21,191 nt of DNA from an uncultured Pelosinus sp. (lineage in GTDB: Bacteria; Bacillota; Negativicutes; UMGS1260). The stretch is taken from contig URQW01000048.1 of NCBI GenBank assembly GCA_900550105.1, positions 1-21,191 of the forward strand, read 5' to 3'. Made by a program: the position numbers and the translations under genes. Positions 1 to 7,286 of this stretch are shown here, piece after piece (the stretch's first letter is position 1; every line of letters begins with the position of its first letter). A model generated the notes under the pieces. It ran no database searches. It was given only the letters and a program-made list of their open reading frames with translations, and was not told the origin of the DNA.

Positions 1-1100
1 ATATTATTGAACAGATCAAGGATTTGCCTGATCTTACTTATAAACAAGTGGCTCGAACTGGTGTTATCGCGAGATTGAAAGGCGTAAAACCTGGGCCAGT
101 TATTGCGTTAAGAGCTGATATTGATGCCTTGCCAATGACCGAACAGAGCGATGTGCTGTTTGCTTCGAAACGCAACGGCGTTATGCACGCCTGCGGTCAT
201 GACGCACATACGGCAATTTTGCTTGGCGCTATTCATGTTTTGCATGAGCAGAGAGCAAATCTTGCCGGGGAGTTTGTTTTTATTTTTCAGGCGGCGGAAG
301 AACTTTTTCCGGGAGGAGCTAAGGAACTCGTGGAAAAGGGCATTCTGGATGATGTTGATGCTATTATTGGACAGCATGCCGGGCCTAAAATTCCGGCAGG
401 TCATATCGGTACTTGTCCTGGCTTTATTACAGCCAATAGCGATGTTTTTGAAATCGTTGTCCAAGGGCGCGGCGGCCATGGTTCTGCGCCACAGCTTTGT
501 CTTGATCCGATTCCAGTTGCTGCACAGCTTGTTACAGCGCTACAGCATATTGTTGCTCGCCATATTCCGGCCAAGGAAAGCGCCGTGCTCAGTGTTACTC
601 AGTTTAATAGCGGTTCGGCTTTCAATGTGATTCCTGATACGGCTGTTATCAGAGGAACCGTTCGAACCTACTCACCTCAAATAAGGGGGCTTATGGAACA
701 GCTCATAGGACAGTTTAGTCGACAGTATACGGCTGCCGCGGCGATGGAGTTGGAATATCGCTATGACAAAGGGTACGATTCGATGTATAACACGCCGGAA
801 TTTGCCGAAGCAATTATGGCAGAAGCTGATGCTCTCTACGGAGCAGGAACTGCTGAATTGATCGATCCAGGCATGGGGGGCGAAGATTTTTCTTATTATT
901 TACAAAAGGTGCCAGGGTGTTTCTACTATTTTGGTATTCGCAACGAAGCTGCCGACTGTATTTATCCAACGCACAGTACAAAATTTAAGATTGATGAAAA
1001 TTCTTTTGCAACGGGGCTTTCGATTATGCTTCACGGCGCTCTCCGTTTTCAGCAGTTGATTCAACAGAAAATGGAGGCGCCAAATGAAACCACTATTTGA
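1..1100 (+). CDS. M20D-family amidohydrolase, 5' end missing
   Basis: Predicted zinc-type amidohydrolase that removes the acyl group from N-acyl amino acids or cleaves small peptides, probably in the cytoplasm (no signal peptide is visible, but the N-terminus is absent). The frame is open through the left edge: codons before the TTG at 24 align with residues 41 onward of the next gene, so about 40-45 residues are lost and TTG 24 is not the true start. Visible M20 motifs are RADIDAL, HACGHDAHT (metal-binding Cys and His), the AEE acidic pair, GQH, GRGGHGSAP and MGGEDFSYY. The usual FQPAEE is FQAAEE here. It is clearly paralogous to the gene at 1084, which it overlaps by 17 bases, so the two are probably translationally coupled. 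Family assignment is firm; the substrate is unknown. Confidence 0.93.
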   Translation, partial: IIEQIKDLPDLTYKQVARTGVIARLKGVKPGPVIALRADIDALPMTEQSDVLFASKRNGVMHACGHDAHTAILLGAIHVLHEQRANLAGEFVFIFQAAEELFPGGAKELVEKGILDDVDAIIGQHAGPKIPAGHIGTCPGFITANSDVFEIVVQGRGGHGSAPQLCLDPIPVAAQLVTALQHIVARHIPAKESAVLSVTQFNSGSAFNVIPDTAVIRGTVRTYSPQIRGLMEQLIGQFSRQYTAAAAMELEYRYDKGYDSMYNTPEFAEAIMAEADALYGAGTAELIDPGMGGEDFSYYLQKVPGCFYYFGIRNEAADCIYPTHSTKFKIDENSFATGLSIMLHGALRFQQLIQQKMEAPNETTI

Positions 1101-2280
1101 GCAAGATGTACAAGAAATATTGCCGCAGGTTATTGCCTGGCGGCGGCATTTTCATCAACAGGCAGAACTATCCTTTAAGGAAGAGAAAACAACGCAGTTT
1201 TTAATTGATGAGATTGAGAAATTAGGGAATGTGGCGATTTCACGACCTGCGGCTACTGGCTTGGTAGCGCGTCTTGTCGGCGCATCGCTTGGCCCAGTTA
1301 TTGCTTTACGGGCCGATATTGATGCATTAGCTATGCCAGAAATGACGGGTCTATCCTATGCTTCGCAAAATAGCGGTATTATGCATGCCTGTGGTCACGA
1401 CGCCCATACAGCAATGCTGCTTGGGGCGCTGACGATTCTCAGCAAAAATCAAAAATCTTTGCGCGGAGAGTTTGTATGTATTTTCCAGCATGCCGAAGAA
1501 AAGCCGCCTGGAGGAGCCATTGAACTGGTAACAGCTGGTGTTCTCGACGGGGTCGACGCTATTTTAGGGCAGCATATTTCGTCGATTCTTAATGCGGGTC
1601 ACTTAGGTCTTATAGCAGGTCCTTCTTCAGCAAACTCCGATTGTTTTACTATTACAGTCAAGGGGCGGGGCGGTCATGCATCAAGTCCTAACTTATGTAT
1701 TGATCCTCTCCCTGCAGCTATACAGATTGTTACGGCAATGCAGCAAATTACGGCTCGCAGAATTGCGCCTTTAGAGAAAGCCGTTTTGTCGGTTACCCAG
1801 ATTCATGGCGGTACGGCTGATAATATTATTCCTGATACGGTAACTATCGGTGGAACCGTTCGAACTTATAAGGAAGAAACGCAGCGAACGATTTATGAAA
1901 GAATTTGCGCCATTGCAACACATCTTAGCGAAGCAGAAAACTGTTGCGCTTCTGTTGATTACACTAAAGGTTATCCGTCAATAAATAATACGCCCGAATA
2001 TGTTGACGCATTATCTGTCTTGGCTGATGCTTACTATGGCGAAGGAACGGTTGCGACGATAGATCCTAGTATGGGCGGTGAGGATTTTTCCTATTATCTC
2101 GAAAAAGTACCAGGCTGTATGATGTATCTTGGTGTAAGAAATGAGGAAAAAGGATGTATTTACCCCGCGCATAACACACGATTTACCATTGATGAAGCGG
2201 CTTTTAGCATGGGCGTTTCAATGCTGGTTCATGGCGCGCTACAATTTCAGCAGGTAGTAAGTGCAATGAAAAAATTATAG
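1084..2280 (+). CDS. M20D-family amidohydrolase, tandem paralogue
   Basis: A 398-residue protein of normal length for M20D amidohydrolases (hippurate or N-acyl-L-amino acid hydrolases). Motifs: RADIDAL at 76-82, HACGHDAHTA at 101-110 (Cys103 and His105 likely metal ligands), HAEE at 136-139 (catalytic and metal-binding glutamates), GQH ending at His164, GRGGHASSP at 194-202 in the lid domain, MGGEDFSYY around 330-338, and His363 near the C-terminus. The usual FQPAEE is FQHAEE, an odd His for Pro. The ATG at 1084 has GGAGG at 1073-1077 inside the end of the preceding gene. More than half of the aligned residues match that upstream gene by eye, which indicates tandem duplication followed by divergence. 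Predicted to be cytoplasmic. Which acyl group or amino acid it prefers cannot be read from the sequence. Confidence 0.95.
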   Translation: MKPLFEQDVQEILPQVIAWRRHFHQQAELSFKEEKTTQFLIDEIEKLGNVAISRPAATGLVARLVGASLGPVIALRADIDALAMPEMTGLSYASQNSGIMHACGHDAHTAMLLGALTILSKNQKSLRGEFVCIFQHAEEKPPGGAIELVTAGVLDGVDAILGQHISSILNAGHLGLIAGPSSANSDCFTITVKGRGGHASSPNLCIDPLPAAIQIVTAMQQITARRIAPLEKAVLSVTQIHGGTADNIIPDTVTIGGTVRTYKEETQRTIYERICAIATHLSEAENCCASVDYTKGYPSINNTPEYVDALSVLADAYYGEGTVATIDPSMGGEDFSYYLEKVPGCMMYLGVRNEEKGCIYPAHNTRFTIDEAAFSMGVSMLVHGALQFQQVVSAMKKL

Positions 2281-2286
2281 AATAAG

Positions 2287-2323
2287 AAAGAAGCTGCCTT
2301 CTTATTAAGCTGGCAGCTTCTTT
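2287..2323 (+). terminator. Rho-independent terminator after the M20D pair
   Basis: Perfect 12-bp inverted repeat (AAAGAAGCTGCC at 2287-2298, GGCAGCTTCTTT at 2312-2323) with a 13-base loop, starting 7 bases after the stop codon. Only a broken AT-rich tract follows, so it may act together with the next hairpin. Its symmetry could also let it stop transcripts arriving from the convergent gene. Confidence 0.75.
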
Positions 2324-2335
2324 ATAAATTTTAAA

Positions 2336-2375
2336 GTGAAGACGCCCGAACGTAGCGGTGTTCTTCGCTTTTTTT
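2336..2375 (+). terminator. Second tandem terminator
   Basis: GTGAAGACGCC at 2336-2346 pairs with GGTGTTCTTCGC at 2357-2368 (11 bp, two wobbles, one bulged base), followed directly by seven T at 2369-2375. This is a classic intrinsic terminator for plus-strand transcription. It lies against the 3' end of the convergent minus-strand gene, whose stop codon complement overlaps the T tract. Confidence 0.78.
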
Positions 2376-3486
2376 ATTTGTTTTTCTGTAGTAGTTTTCT
2401 CGCGGCATAAACAAGAATGGCTTGTCCTGTCGGCAAGGCCTCTTTCTTAAAGGTCATGTCAGGATGATGAATCCCTGGCGTCAAGTCACAGCCTAGGGCA
2501 AAGTAGCCTGCTTTTAGTGACGGTTTCTTCTTGATGTAAAAGTGAAAGTCTTCGCCGCCCGTTGTTTTAAGTGGTTCGTGAAGTCCGGATGGTCCATAAA
2601 CGGCAGTAATAGCTTCTGCTAAGAGTGCAACCATATCATCTGTATACTCCGCGGCGGGTATTCCATTGTAGTTTGTTACACTGGCGGTTGCCCCCACTGT
2701 AGCCGCGGCGGCGTGAATGGCTTGTTTGGCTTTTTCCAGTAACGCTTGCATTGTGCCATTGCGCTCAGAACGGACGTCCCAAGTGACTGTTGCTTCAGAC
2801 GGAATCGCATTGGTGACGCCGGAATCGCAGTTGAGCCTTGTGGCTTTAATGCTGTAAGACTCAACAGGATTCATGTGGATGGCATTGACAGCCATAATGG
2901 CGGCAGCTGCTGCATCAAGGGCATTGACGCCCAGATGGGGCCGTGAGCCATGGGCCGGGACACCGTGAAATATTGCCTCAAGGCGTTCTGAGGCGGCATG
3001 ATACAAAGCCGGGACGGATTGCTTTATTGTGAGATCTTCGATTTGCCGTAAGTGAAGTCCTAAAATCATATCAACATCATCAATGGCGCCGCCTTCGATC
3101 ATGGCCAGAGCGCCTGTACCGAGTTCTTCGGCTGGCTGAAACAGGATTTTTAACTTTCCTTGTTGGATTGAGTTGGTTTGAATCAACTCTTGAGCGGCAG
3201 CAAGCACCATAGCGCAGTGGGCATCATGACCGCAGCTATGGATCGCACACAAGACGCCGTTGATTTTATGACCTAAAGCATCCATGTCGGCTCGTAAGGC
3301 TAGAGTGGGACCAGGCACGCCGCTGTCATATTCACCAACGAGTCCTGTGGTATGATTAACCCCTTCCGTAACAACGAAACCCGCTTGTTTTAATTTGTCA
3401 GCTAGAAAGGCCGCTGTCTTATACTCTTGAAAGCCTAGTTCAGGCATGGTGTGTAGTGAATCATATAGTTTAATTACATTTTCCAT
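2374..3486 (-). CDS. M20 family amidohydrolase/peptidase
   Basis: A 370-residue M20-type metallo-amidohydrolase encoded opposite to its neighbours. Motifs: RADMDAL at 65-71, HSCGHDAH at 83-90 (Cys85 and His87), QPAEE at 117-121, LGLH ending at His145, VPAHGSRP at 177-183 and GGEDFHFY at 310-317, with His340/His341 near the end. Unlike the two genes upstream it keeps the canonical QPAEE. It is more distant from them and belongs to another subgroup, so it is not part of the tandem duplication. The ATG at 3484-3486 has a strong AAGGAGG ribosome site (complement of 3494-3500). No signal peptide is seen. It probably hydrolyses an N-acylated amino acid or dipeptide in the cytoplasm; the substrate is undetermined. 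Confidence 0.94.
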   Translation of the reverse strand: MENVIKLYDSLHTMPELGFQEYKTAAFLADKLKQAGFVVTEGVNHTTGLVGEYDSGVPGPTLALRADMDALGHKINGVLCAIHSCGHDAHCAMVLAAAQELIQTNSIQQGKLKILFQPAEELGTGALAMIEGGAIDDVDMILGLHLRQIEDLTIKQSVPALYHAASERLEAIFHGVPAHGSRPHLGVNALDAAAAAIMAVNAIHMNPVESYSIKATRLNCDSGVTNAIPSEATVTWDVRSERNGTMQALLEKAKQAIHAAAATVGATASVTNYNGIPAAEYTDDMVALLAEAITAVYGPSGLHEPLKTTGGEDFHFYIKKKPSLKAGYFALGCDLTPGIHHPDMTFKKEALPTGQAILVYAARKLLQKNK

Positions 3487-3498
3487 AAAATCCCCTCC

Positions 3499-3527
3499 TT
3501 GCTAAAGTGTAATCAATCTAGTATAAT
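3499..3527 (+). promoter_or_regulatory. Candidate promoter for the first YjiHG-like pair
   Basis: TTGCTA at 3499-3504, a 17-base spacer and a perfect TATAAT at 3522-3527, about 115 bases before the ATG at 3643. The -35 overlaps the ribosome site of the divergent gene, so the two directions may interfere. No convincing minus-strand promoter was found here. Confidence 0.55.
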
Positions 3528-3642
3528 TTAGCAATAATAAAAAGATTTATATAAACTGCATAATAATAATTTGCTACTTTTGTTTCCCCTACAATCTATA
3601 TAGAGGTGGATCTATCACAATATTATTAAGGGAGTGGATGAG

Positions 3643-4332
3643 ATGGAGGAAGAAAAGAATACTTCTTCGCCGCAGAAATGGAAAGTCGGAATAGGGGCTT
3701 ATATTGCATTGATTGCGGCAATTTTGTTTTTTTCTGGGCTATTTATGAAAGTGGAAGGTTTTAAATGGCTCAGCGCCTTTGACTATACGTCCTTAAGCGG
3801 CCAGTTTGGTACGATGAAAGATCCTGCTAAGGCGAACTTTATCGGCATCGGCGGGGCGAGTGCTAAAGCCGGATTTTTATTTGCTTTGTCCCTTGTACCT
3901 ACCGTTATGTTAGCGCTTGGCTGTTTGGAAATTTTTTCCCACTACGGTGCGATTCGAGCGGCCCATAAGTTGCTTACACCGTTTTTAAAACCGCTGCTAG
4001 GAATTCCCGGACTTACGGGACTAGCCATGATTACGGATTTGCAAAGCACTGATGCCGGCGCGGCGCTTACGAAGGAACTCTATGATAATGGTCAGATTAC
4101 GGAAAAAGATCTTATTGTAATGGGCGCTTGGCAATATTCTGGCGCCGGGTTGATTAATAACCTTTTTTCGATTGGTTCAGCCTTGTTCGCTTTTTTAACG
4201 GTTCCTGTTATTATTCCGCTAATTTTAATGTTTCTACTAAAATTTGTCGGCGCAGTGTTTGTCCGGTTTGTCTTGAATACAGTCTATAAGGGGGATTTTA
4301 CTGATGAGCAGCCAGAACCAAAAAATTTCTAA
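3643..4332 (+). CDS. YjiH-like Gate-domain membrane protein
   Basis: A 229-residue integral membrane protein with a nucleoside-recognition (Gate) domain, resembling E. coli YjiH in length and arrangement. Hydrophobic helices lie near 18-35, 76-95, 122-132, 165-187 and 188-212. The signature LKPLLGIPG (115-123) followed by STDAGA (135-140) recurs in the gene at 10019. The frame stays open from a GTG at 3634, but AAGGGAG at 3628-3634 fits the ATG at 3643 with 8-base spacing and would overlap the GTG, so 3643 is chosen. It overlaps the next gene by 29 bases, which argues that the two products form one complex. In E. coli, yjiH and yjiG are beside the isoaspartyl dipeptidase gene iadA; here M20 hydrolases flank the pair. 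A transport role is inference. Confidence 0.85.
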   Translation: MEEEKNTSSPQKWKVGIGAYIALIAAILFFSGLFMKVEGFKWLSAFDYTSLSGQFGTMKDPAKANFIGIGGASAKAGFLFALSLVPTVMLALGCLEIFSHYGAIRAAHKLLTPFLKPLLGIPGLTGLAMITDLQSTDAGAALTKELYDNGQITEKDLIVMGAWQYSGAGLINNLFSIGSALFAFLTVPVIIPLILMFLLKFVGAVFVRFVLNTVYKGDFTDEQPEPKNF

Positions 4333-4774
4333 TAATCCTCTTGATATATTCGTCATCGGCGCCCGCAAGGGCTGGAATATCGCCATTAATAATTTAATGC
4401 CAAATGTATTAATGGCCTATGTGATTGCTGAAATCCTACGTATTTTGGGGATCATGGCCTTTATCGGTAAGCTCTTTGGTCCGGTTATGGCTCTATTCGG
4501 TTTGCCTGGTGAGGCGGCTACGGTACTTATGACAGCTTGGCTTTCTTCATCAGCTTCGGTGGGGGTAGCAGTCAATCTAATCAATCAAGGGACGCTAAAT
4601 GGAACGCATGCGACAATTTTGCTTCCAGCGATTTTCTTGATTGGATCACAATTGCAGTATATGGGAAGATTGCTCGGTGTAGCCGATGTTCCGAAAAAAT
4701 ATTGGCCGCTACTCATGTTGGCAAGTATTATTAATGCGGCTATTGCCATGTTTATTATGCGCTTTTTTGCTTAG
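4304..4774 (+). CDS. YjiG-like Gate-domain membrane protein
   Basis: A 156-residue hydrophobic protein, the shorter partner of a YjiH/YjiG-like (also SpmA/SpmB-like) pair. GKLFGPVMALFGLPGEA at 55-71 is almost identical to residues 61-77 of the protein at 10668 and marks the Gate fold. About four membrane segments are visible (roughly 32-50, 58-82, 103-120 and 133-154). AAGGGGG at 4288-4294 lies inside the upstream gene, and the 29-base overlap suggests coupled translation and equal dosage. The pair is followed at once by a terminator, so the cassette is bicistronic. The transported or recognised molecule is unknown; the name nucleoside recognition is a family label and not evidence for nucleosides. 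Confidence 0.85.
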   Translation: MSSQNQKISNNPLDIFVIGARKGWNIAINNLMPNVLMAYVIAEILRILGIMAFIGKLFGPVMALFGLPGEAATVLMTAWLSSSASVGVAVNLINQGTLNGTHATILLPAIFLIGSQLQYMGRLLGVADVPKKYWPLLMLASIINAAIAMFIMRFFA

Positions 4775-4784
4775 AGCAGACCAG

Positions 4785-4808
4785 CCGCCGGAGCAATCCG
4801 GCGGTTTT
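4785..4808 (+). terminator. Rho-independent terminator
   Basis: GC-rich 7-bp stem, CCGCCGG at 4785-4791 with CCGGCGG at 4798-4804, a 6-base loop, then TTTT. It lies 11 bases after the stop codon of the membrane pair. Confidence 0.8.
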
Positions 4809-4815
4809 CCAATGC

Positions 4816-4844
4816 TTGACAATGAATAGTTCCTTCGTTATGCT
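4816..4844 (+). promoter_or_regulatory. Promoter of the riboswitch-chemoreceptor transcript
   Basis: Consensus TTGACA at 4816-4821, a 17-base spacer and TATGCT at 4839-4844. Transcription would start near 4851 and produce a leader of about 250 nt that carries the c-di-GMP aptamer. It follows directly on the preceding terminator. Confidence 0.7.
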
Positions 4845-4877
4845 ATAAAGAGTGTAAACGAACTCGGGCTAATACAA

Positions 4878-4979
4878 TTTCTATAGGCAAACTTATTGAA
4901 AAATAAGGACGCAAAGCCATGGGTCTAAGGGTATTTCGCAAGGAGTACTGATGACTGCCAGGTTGCACTAGCACTATAG
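4878..4979 (+). promoter_or_regulatory. Cyclic-di-GMP-I (GEMM-I) riboswitch aptamer
   Basis: Conserved GEMM-I elements occur in order: GGCAAAC (4886-4892), a 5-bp stem capped by a GAAA tetraloop (4898-4901), the invariant GGACGCAAAGCC (4907-4918), a tetraloop-receptor-like TCTAAG, and the 3' part ATGACTGCCAGGTTGC. The outer CTATAG copies at 4881-4886 and 4974-4979 can pair. Aligned to the Vibrio cholerae Vc2 aptamer, the base equivalent to G20 is G4886 and that to A47 is A4913. This favours c-di-GMP; cGAMP-preferring relatives carry A at position 20. An intrinsic terminator follows immediately, so the switch probably acts on transcription of the chemoreceptor gene. Whether the ligand turns it on or off is not clear by eye. 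Confidence 0.9.
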
Positions 4980-5004
4980 GAGACTTTGATAAGTCTTTTT
5001 TTTT
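4979..5004 (+). terminator. Riboswitch expression-platform terminator
   Basis: AGACTT (4981-4986), loop TGAT, AAGTCT (4991-4996) and nine consecutive T (4996-5004), directly after the aptamer. The stem is short (6 bp plus a possible wobble), so its formation could depend on aptamer folding. Confidence 0.75.
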
Positions 5005-5104
5005 ATGGCAAAATTGGCGCTTTGTAATAAATCCTTATTTTCTTTTCAAGTACTCTCGAATTTCTTTACGCAAATTCAATGTAGGTATTAGGAGGAGAAG
5101 AAAA

Positions 5105-7126
5105 GTGGATTTTATAGGACGGATTCGCAGCAGCCTGCAGGCAAAGGTGATTTGTTTGGCTGTACTCGCCCTACTTGTATCGCTAGGAGTTTTAGGTTGT
5201 CTTAATTTTTATACGGCTAGAAACCTTTTAGTAGACGACGCGAAAGAAGATCTGATTCACCGTGTAGACGGCTATAGCCAGGAAATCGGCCTGTGGTTTG
5301 ATTCGCGCAAGCGGGAAGTATCGCTTTTGTCGACAAATCCGCTAGTGTTAGCGGGACCACAGCCGGAAACGATCGCTTATTTAGCGGCAGAAACCAAGCG
5401 CAATCCTATTTTTTCTCGGTTTTGGATCGTAGATCGCGCTGGTAACGGCGTTCACTCCACTGGAGATAAGACGAATATAGCGGATCGTGATTATTTCAAA
5501 CAAGTAATGTCTACAGGCGAGGTTGTTGTTACTGACCCGATTATTTCTAAAGTTGACGGATCGATTGTCGTATCGGTTGTAGCGCCAATCAGAGTAAATA
5601 ACCAGATTGTCGGCGTCTTTGGCGGTACGGTAAACATGGACAGCTTAATCGCCCGCTTTGGCGAAATTAAAGTCGGACAAAGCGGTTATGCTTACGCCAT
5701 AAGGACGGATGGTACTGTTATTATTCATTCTGATAAAAATAAAGTTCTTAAACAAAATACAATAACTGATCAGGATATTGAGGCAAAACTAAAACAAATT
5801 AGCGAAAAGATGGTGCAAGGTGAAAAGGGACTTGGCGATTATGTCTATGGCGGACAGGAAAAATATCTGGCCTATGCACCAATTCCGGGGACAAAATGGA
5901 GCCTTGGTTTAAATGTACCTGAAAAAGAAGTTACAGTTAAATTAAGACCATTAATGCTTTCTTCCCTAGTGACGAGTATTGTAATTTTATTGCTTACCTG
6001 CGCTGTTTGCATTTATGGTGTAAAGCGATTTACGCAACCGATTCTTCGCCTGAATGCAGCAATTAGCGAAGTGGCTCAGGGTAATCTTGTTTTGGTTGCC
6101 AGCCAAGCACGCAATATAAACGAAGCAGATCTTTCGCAGCGCGATGAGCTGGAACGAATGGTTGCACATTTTTATGGCATGGTTGCCGGACTGCAGAAAC
6201 TAGTTAAGCAAATTATTCATTCGGCGGAACAGGTCGCTGCTTCTTCCGAGGAGTTAACGGCAAGTGCCGATCAATCTTCCCAAGCAGTCAATCAGGTAGC
6301 TGCTTCGATCAGTGCTGTAGCGGCAGGGGCGGAAGGCCAGGCCGCGAGTATTGAAGAAGCGACAAGAGCCATTAGCAATATGTCGTCAAGTATAGAACAA
6401 GTTTCTACCCATGCCTCAACTGTGTCTGCTACTGCTGCCGATACCGCGAAGGCCGCTGAAGGTGGACAGAGCGCTATCGGTGCGGCAACAACGCAAATGG
6501 CTCATATCGAAACAGCTGTAACCGAATCGGCTGCAGTGGTGAGTAAGCTGGGGGATCGATCCCAAGAAATCGGCAAAATCAGCGATACGATTTCGGGGAT
6601 TGCCGGACAGACTAATTTACTTGCTTTGAATGCAGCGATTGAAGCAGCTCGGGCGGGCGAAGCCGGTCGCGGCTTTGCCGTTGTGGCTGAGGAGGTACGT
6701 AAATTAGCTGAGCAGTCTGGCGAAGCGGCGCAGCAGATTGCTCAAATTATCAATGAGATTCAAACAGATACCGAAAAAGCCGTAGTGGCTATGAACAGCG
6801 GTACGGAAGAAGTCAAACGGGGCAGTGAAGTTGTTGCCGCGGCCGGTTCATCGTTCCAAAGTATTGTTGGATTCATTGAGAAAGTATCACTTCAGGTACA
6901 GGATATTACCGCTGCAATCCAACAGACTTCCAGCGGCAGTCAGCAAATTGTTGCCGCGGCGCAGCAAATCGATAAAATTAGTCAGACAACTGTTCAGAAG
7001 ACTCAGAATGTGTCAGCTGCTACACAAGAGCAATCCGCTTCTATGGAGGAAATTGCGGCATCGAGTCAGGCTTTGGCCAAGATGGCAGAAGATCTGCGTA
7101 GTTCTGTCGCTCATTTTAAAGTATAA
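5105..7126 (+). CDS. Methyl-accepting chemotaxis protein with dCache sensor
   Basis: A 673-residue transmembrane chemoreceptor. A first membrane helix spans about 14-36, an extracellular double-Cache ligand domain about 38-280 (including ADRDYF near 126-131 and a second Cache repeat near 194-272), a second helix about 284-306, HAMP about 307-358, and a coiled-coil signalling domain to the end. Its conserved hairpin tip (QTNLLALNAAIEAARAGE, then FAVVAEEVRKLAEQ) lies at about 502-537 and binds CheA and CheW. The C-terminus ends in FKV, with no CheR-tethering pentapeptide visible. GTG 5105 follows AGGAGG at 5090-5095. Expression is placed under the c-di-GMP riboswitch upstream. The ligand is unknown; a product or substrate of the flanking peptidases would fit, but only context supports that. 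The canonical amino-acid dCache motif was not evident. Confidence 0.95.
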   Translation: MDFIGRIRSSLQAKVICLAVLALLVSLGVLGCLNFYTARNLLVDDAKEDLIHRVDGYSQEIGLWFDSRKREVSLLSTNPLVLAGPQPETIAYLAAETKRNPIFSRFWIVDRAGNGVHSTGDKTNIADRDYFKQVMSTGEVVVTDPIISKVDGSIVVSVVAPIRVNNQIVGVFGGTVNMDSLIARFGEIKVGQSGYAYAIRTDGTVIIHSDKNKVLKQNTITDQDIEAKLKQISEKMVQGEKGLGDYVYGGQEKYLAYAPIPGTKWSLGLNVPEKEVTVKLRPLMLSSLVTSIVILLLTCAVCIYGVKRFTQPILRLNAAISEVAQGNLVLVASQARNINEADLSQRDELERMVAHFYGMVAGLQKLVKQIIHSAEQVAASSEELTASADQSSQAVNQVAASISAVAAGAEGQAASIEEATRAISNMSSSIEQVSTHASTVSATAADTAKAAEGGQSAIGAATTQMAHIETAVTESAAVVSKLGDRSQEIGKISDTISGIAGQTNLLALNAAIEAARAGEAGRGFAVVAEEVRKLAEQSGEAAQQIAQIINEIQTDTEKAVVAMNSGTEEVKRGSEVVAAAGSSFQSIVGFIEKVSLQVQDITAAIQQTSSGSQQIVAAAQQIDKISQTTVQKTQNVSAATQEQSASMEEIAASSQALAKMAEDLRSSVAHFKV

Positions 7127-7146
7127 ATTTTTATAGAGTAAATAAA

Positions 7147-7196
7147 GGCTGTTTTGGTAAGGGCTTGAAAGTCTCTTAGCAAGGCAGTCTTTTTTT
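7147..7196 (+). terminator. Rho-independent terminator of the chemoreceptor gene
   Basis: A long imperfect stem: GGCTG (7147-7151) pairs with CAGTC (7185-7189) and continues inward through TTTTG/CAAGG and TAAGGG/TCTCTTA-type pairing, followed by seven T (7190-7196). Confidence 0.8.
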
Positions 7197-7213
7197 GTTC
7201 TTCCGGCTTATTC

Positions 7214-7242
7214 TTGCATCGATCTGGTAAATCGGCTACGAT
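7214..7242 (+). promoter_or_regulatory. Candidate promoter of the winged-helix regulator gene
   Basis: TTGCAT at 7214-7219, a 17-base spacer and TACGAT at 7237-7242, about 45 bases before the TTG start. Each hexamer matches consensus at four of six positions. Confidence 0.5.
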
Positions 7243-7286
7243 AAATGTAACTTAGAAAAGCTATACAGCGGAAAGGGACGGTTTGA

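Noticed and set aside
108..630. Alternative frames on both strands inside the first amidohydrolase gene
   Set aside because: They overlap the conserved metal-binding region read in the main frame and have no independent evidence.
4878..4979. cGAMP-type variant of the GEMM-I riboswitch
   Set aside because: The base aligned with position 20 of Vc2 is G rather than the A typical of cGAMP-preferring members.
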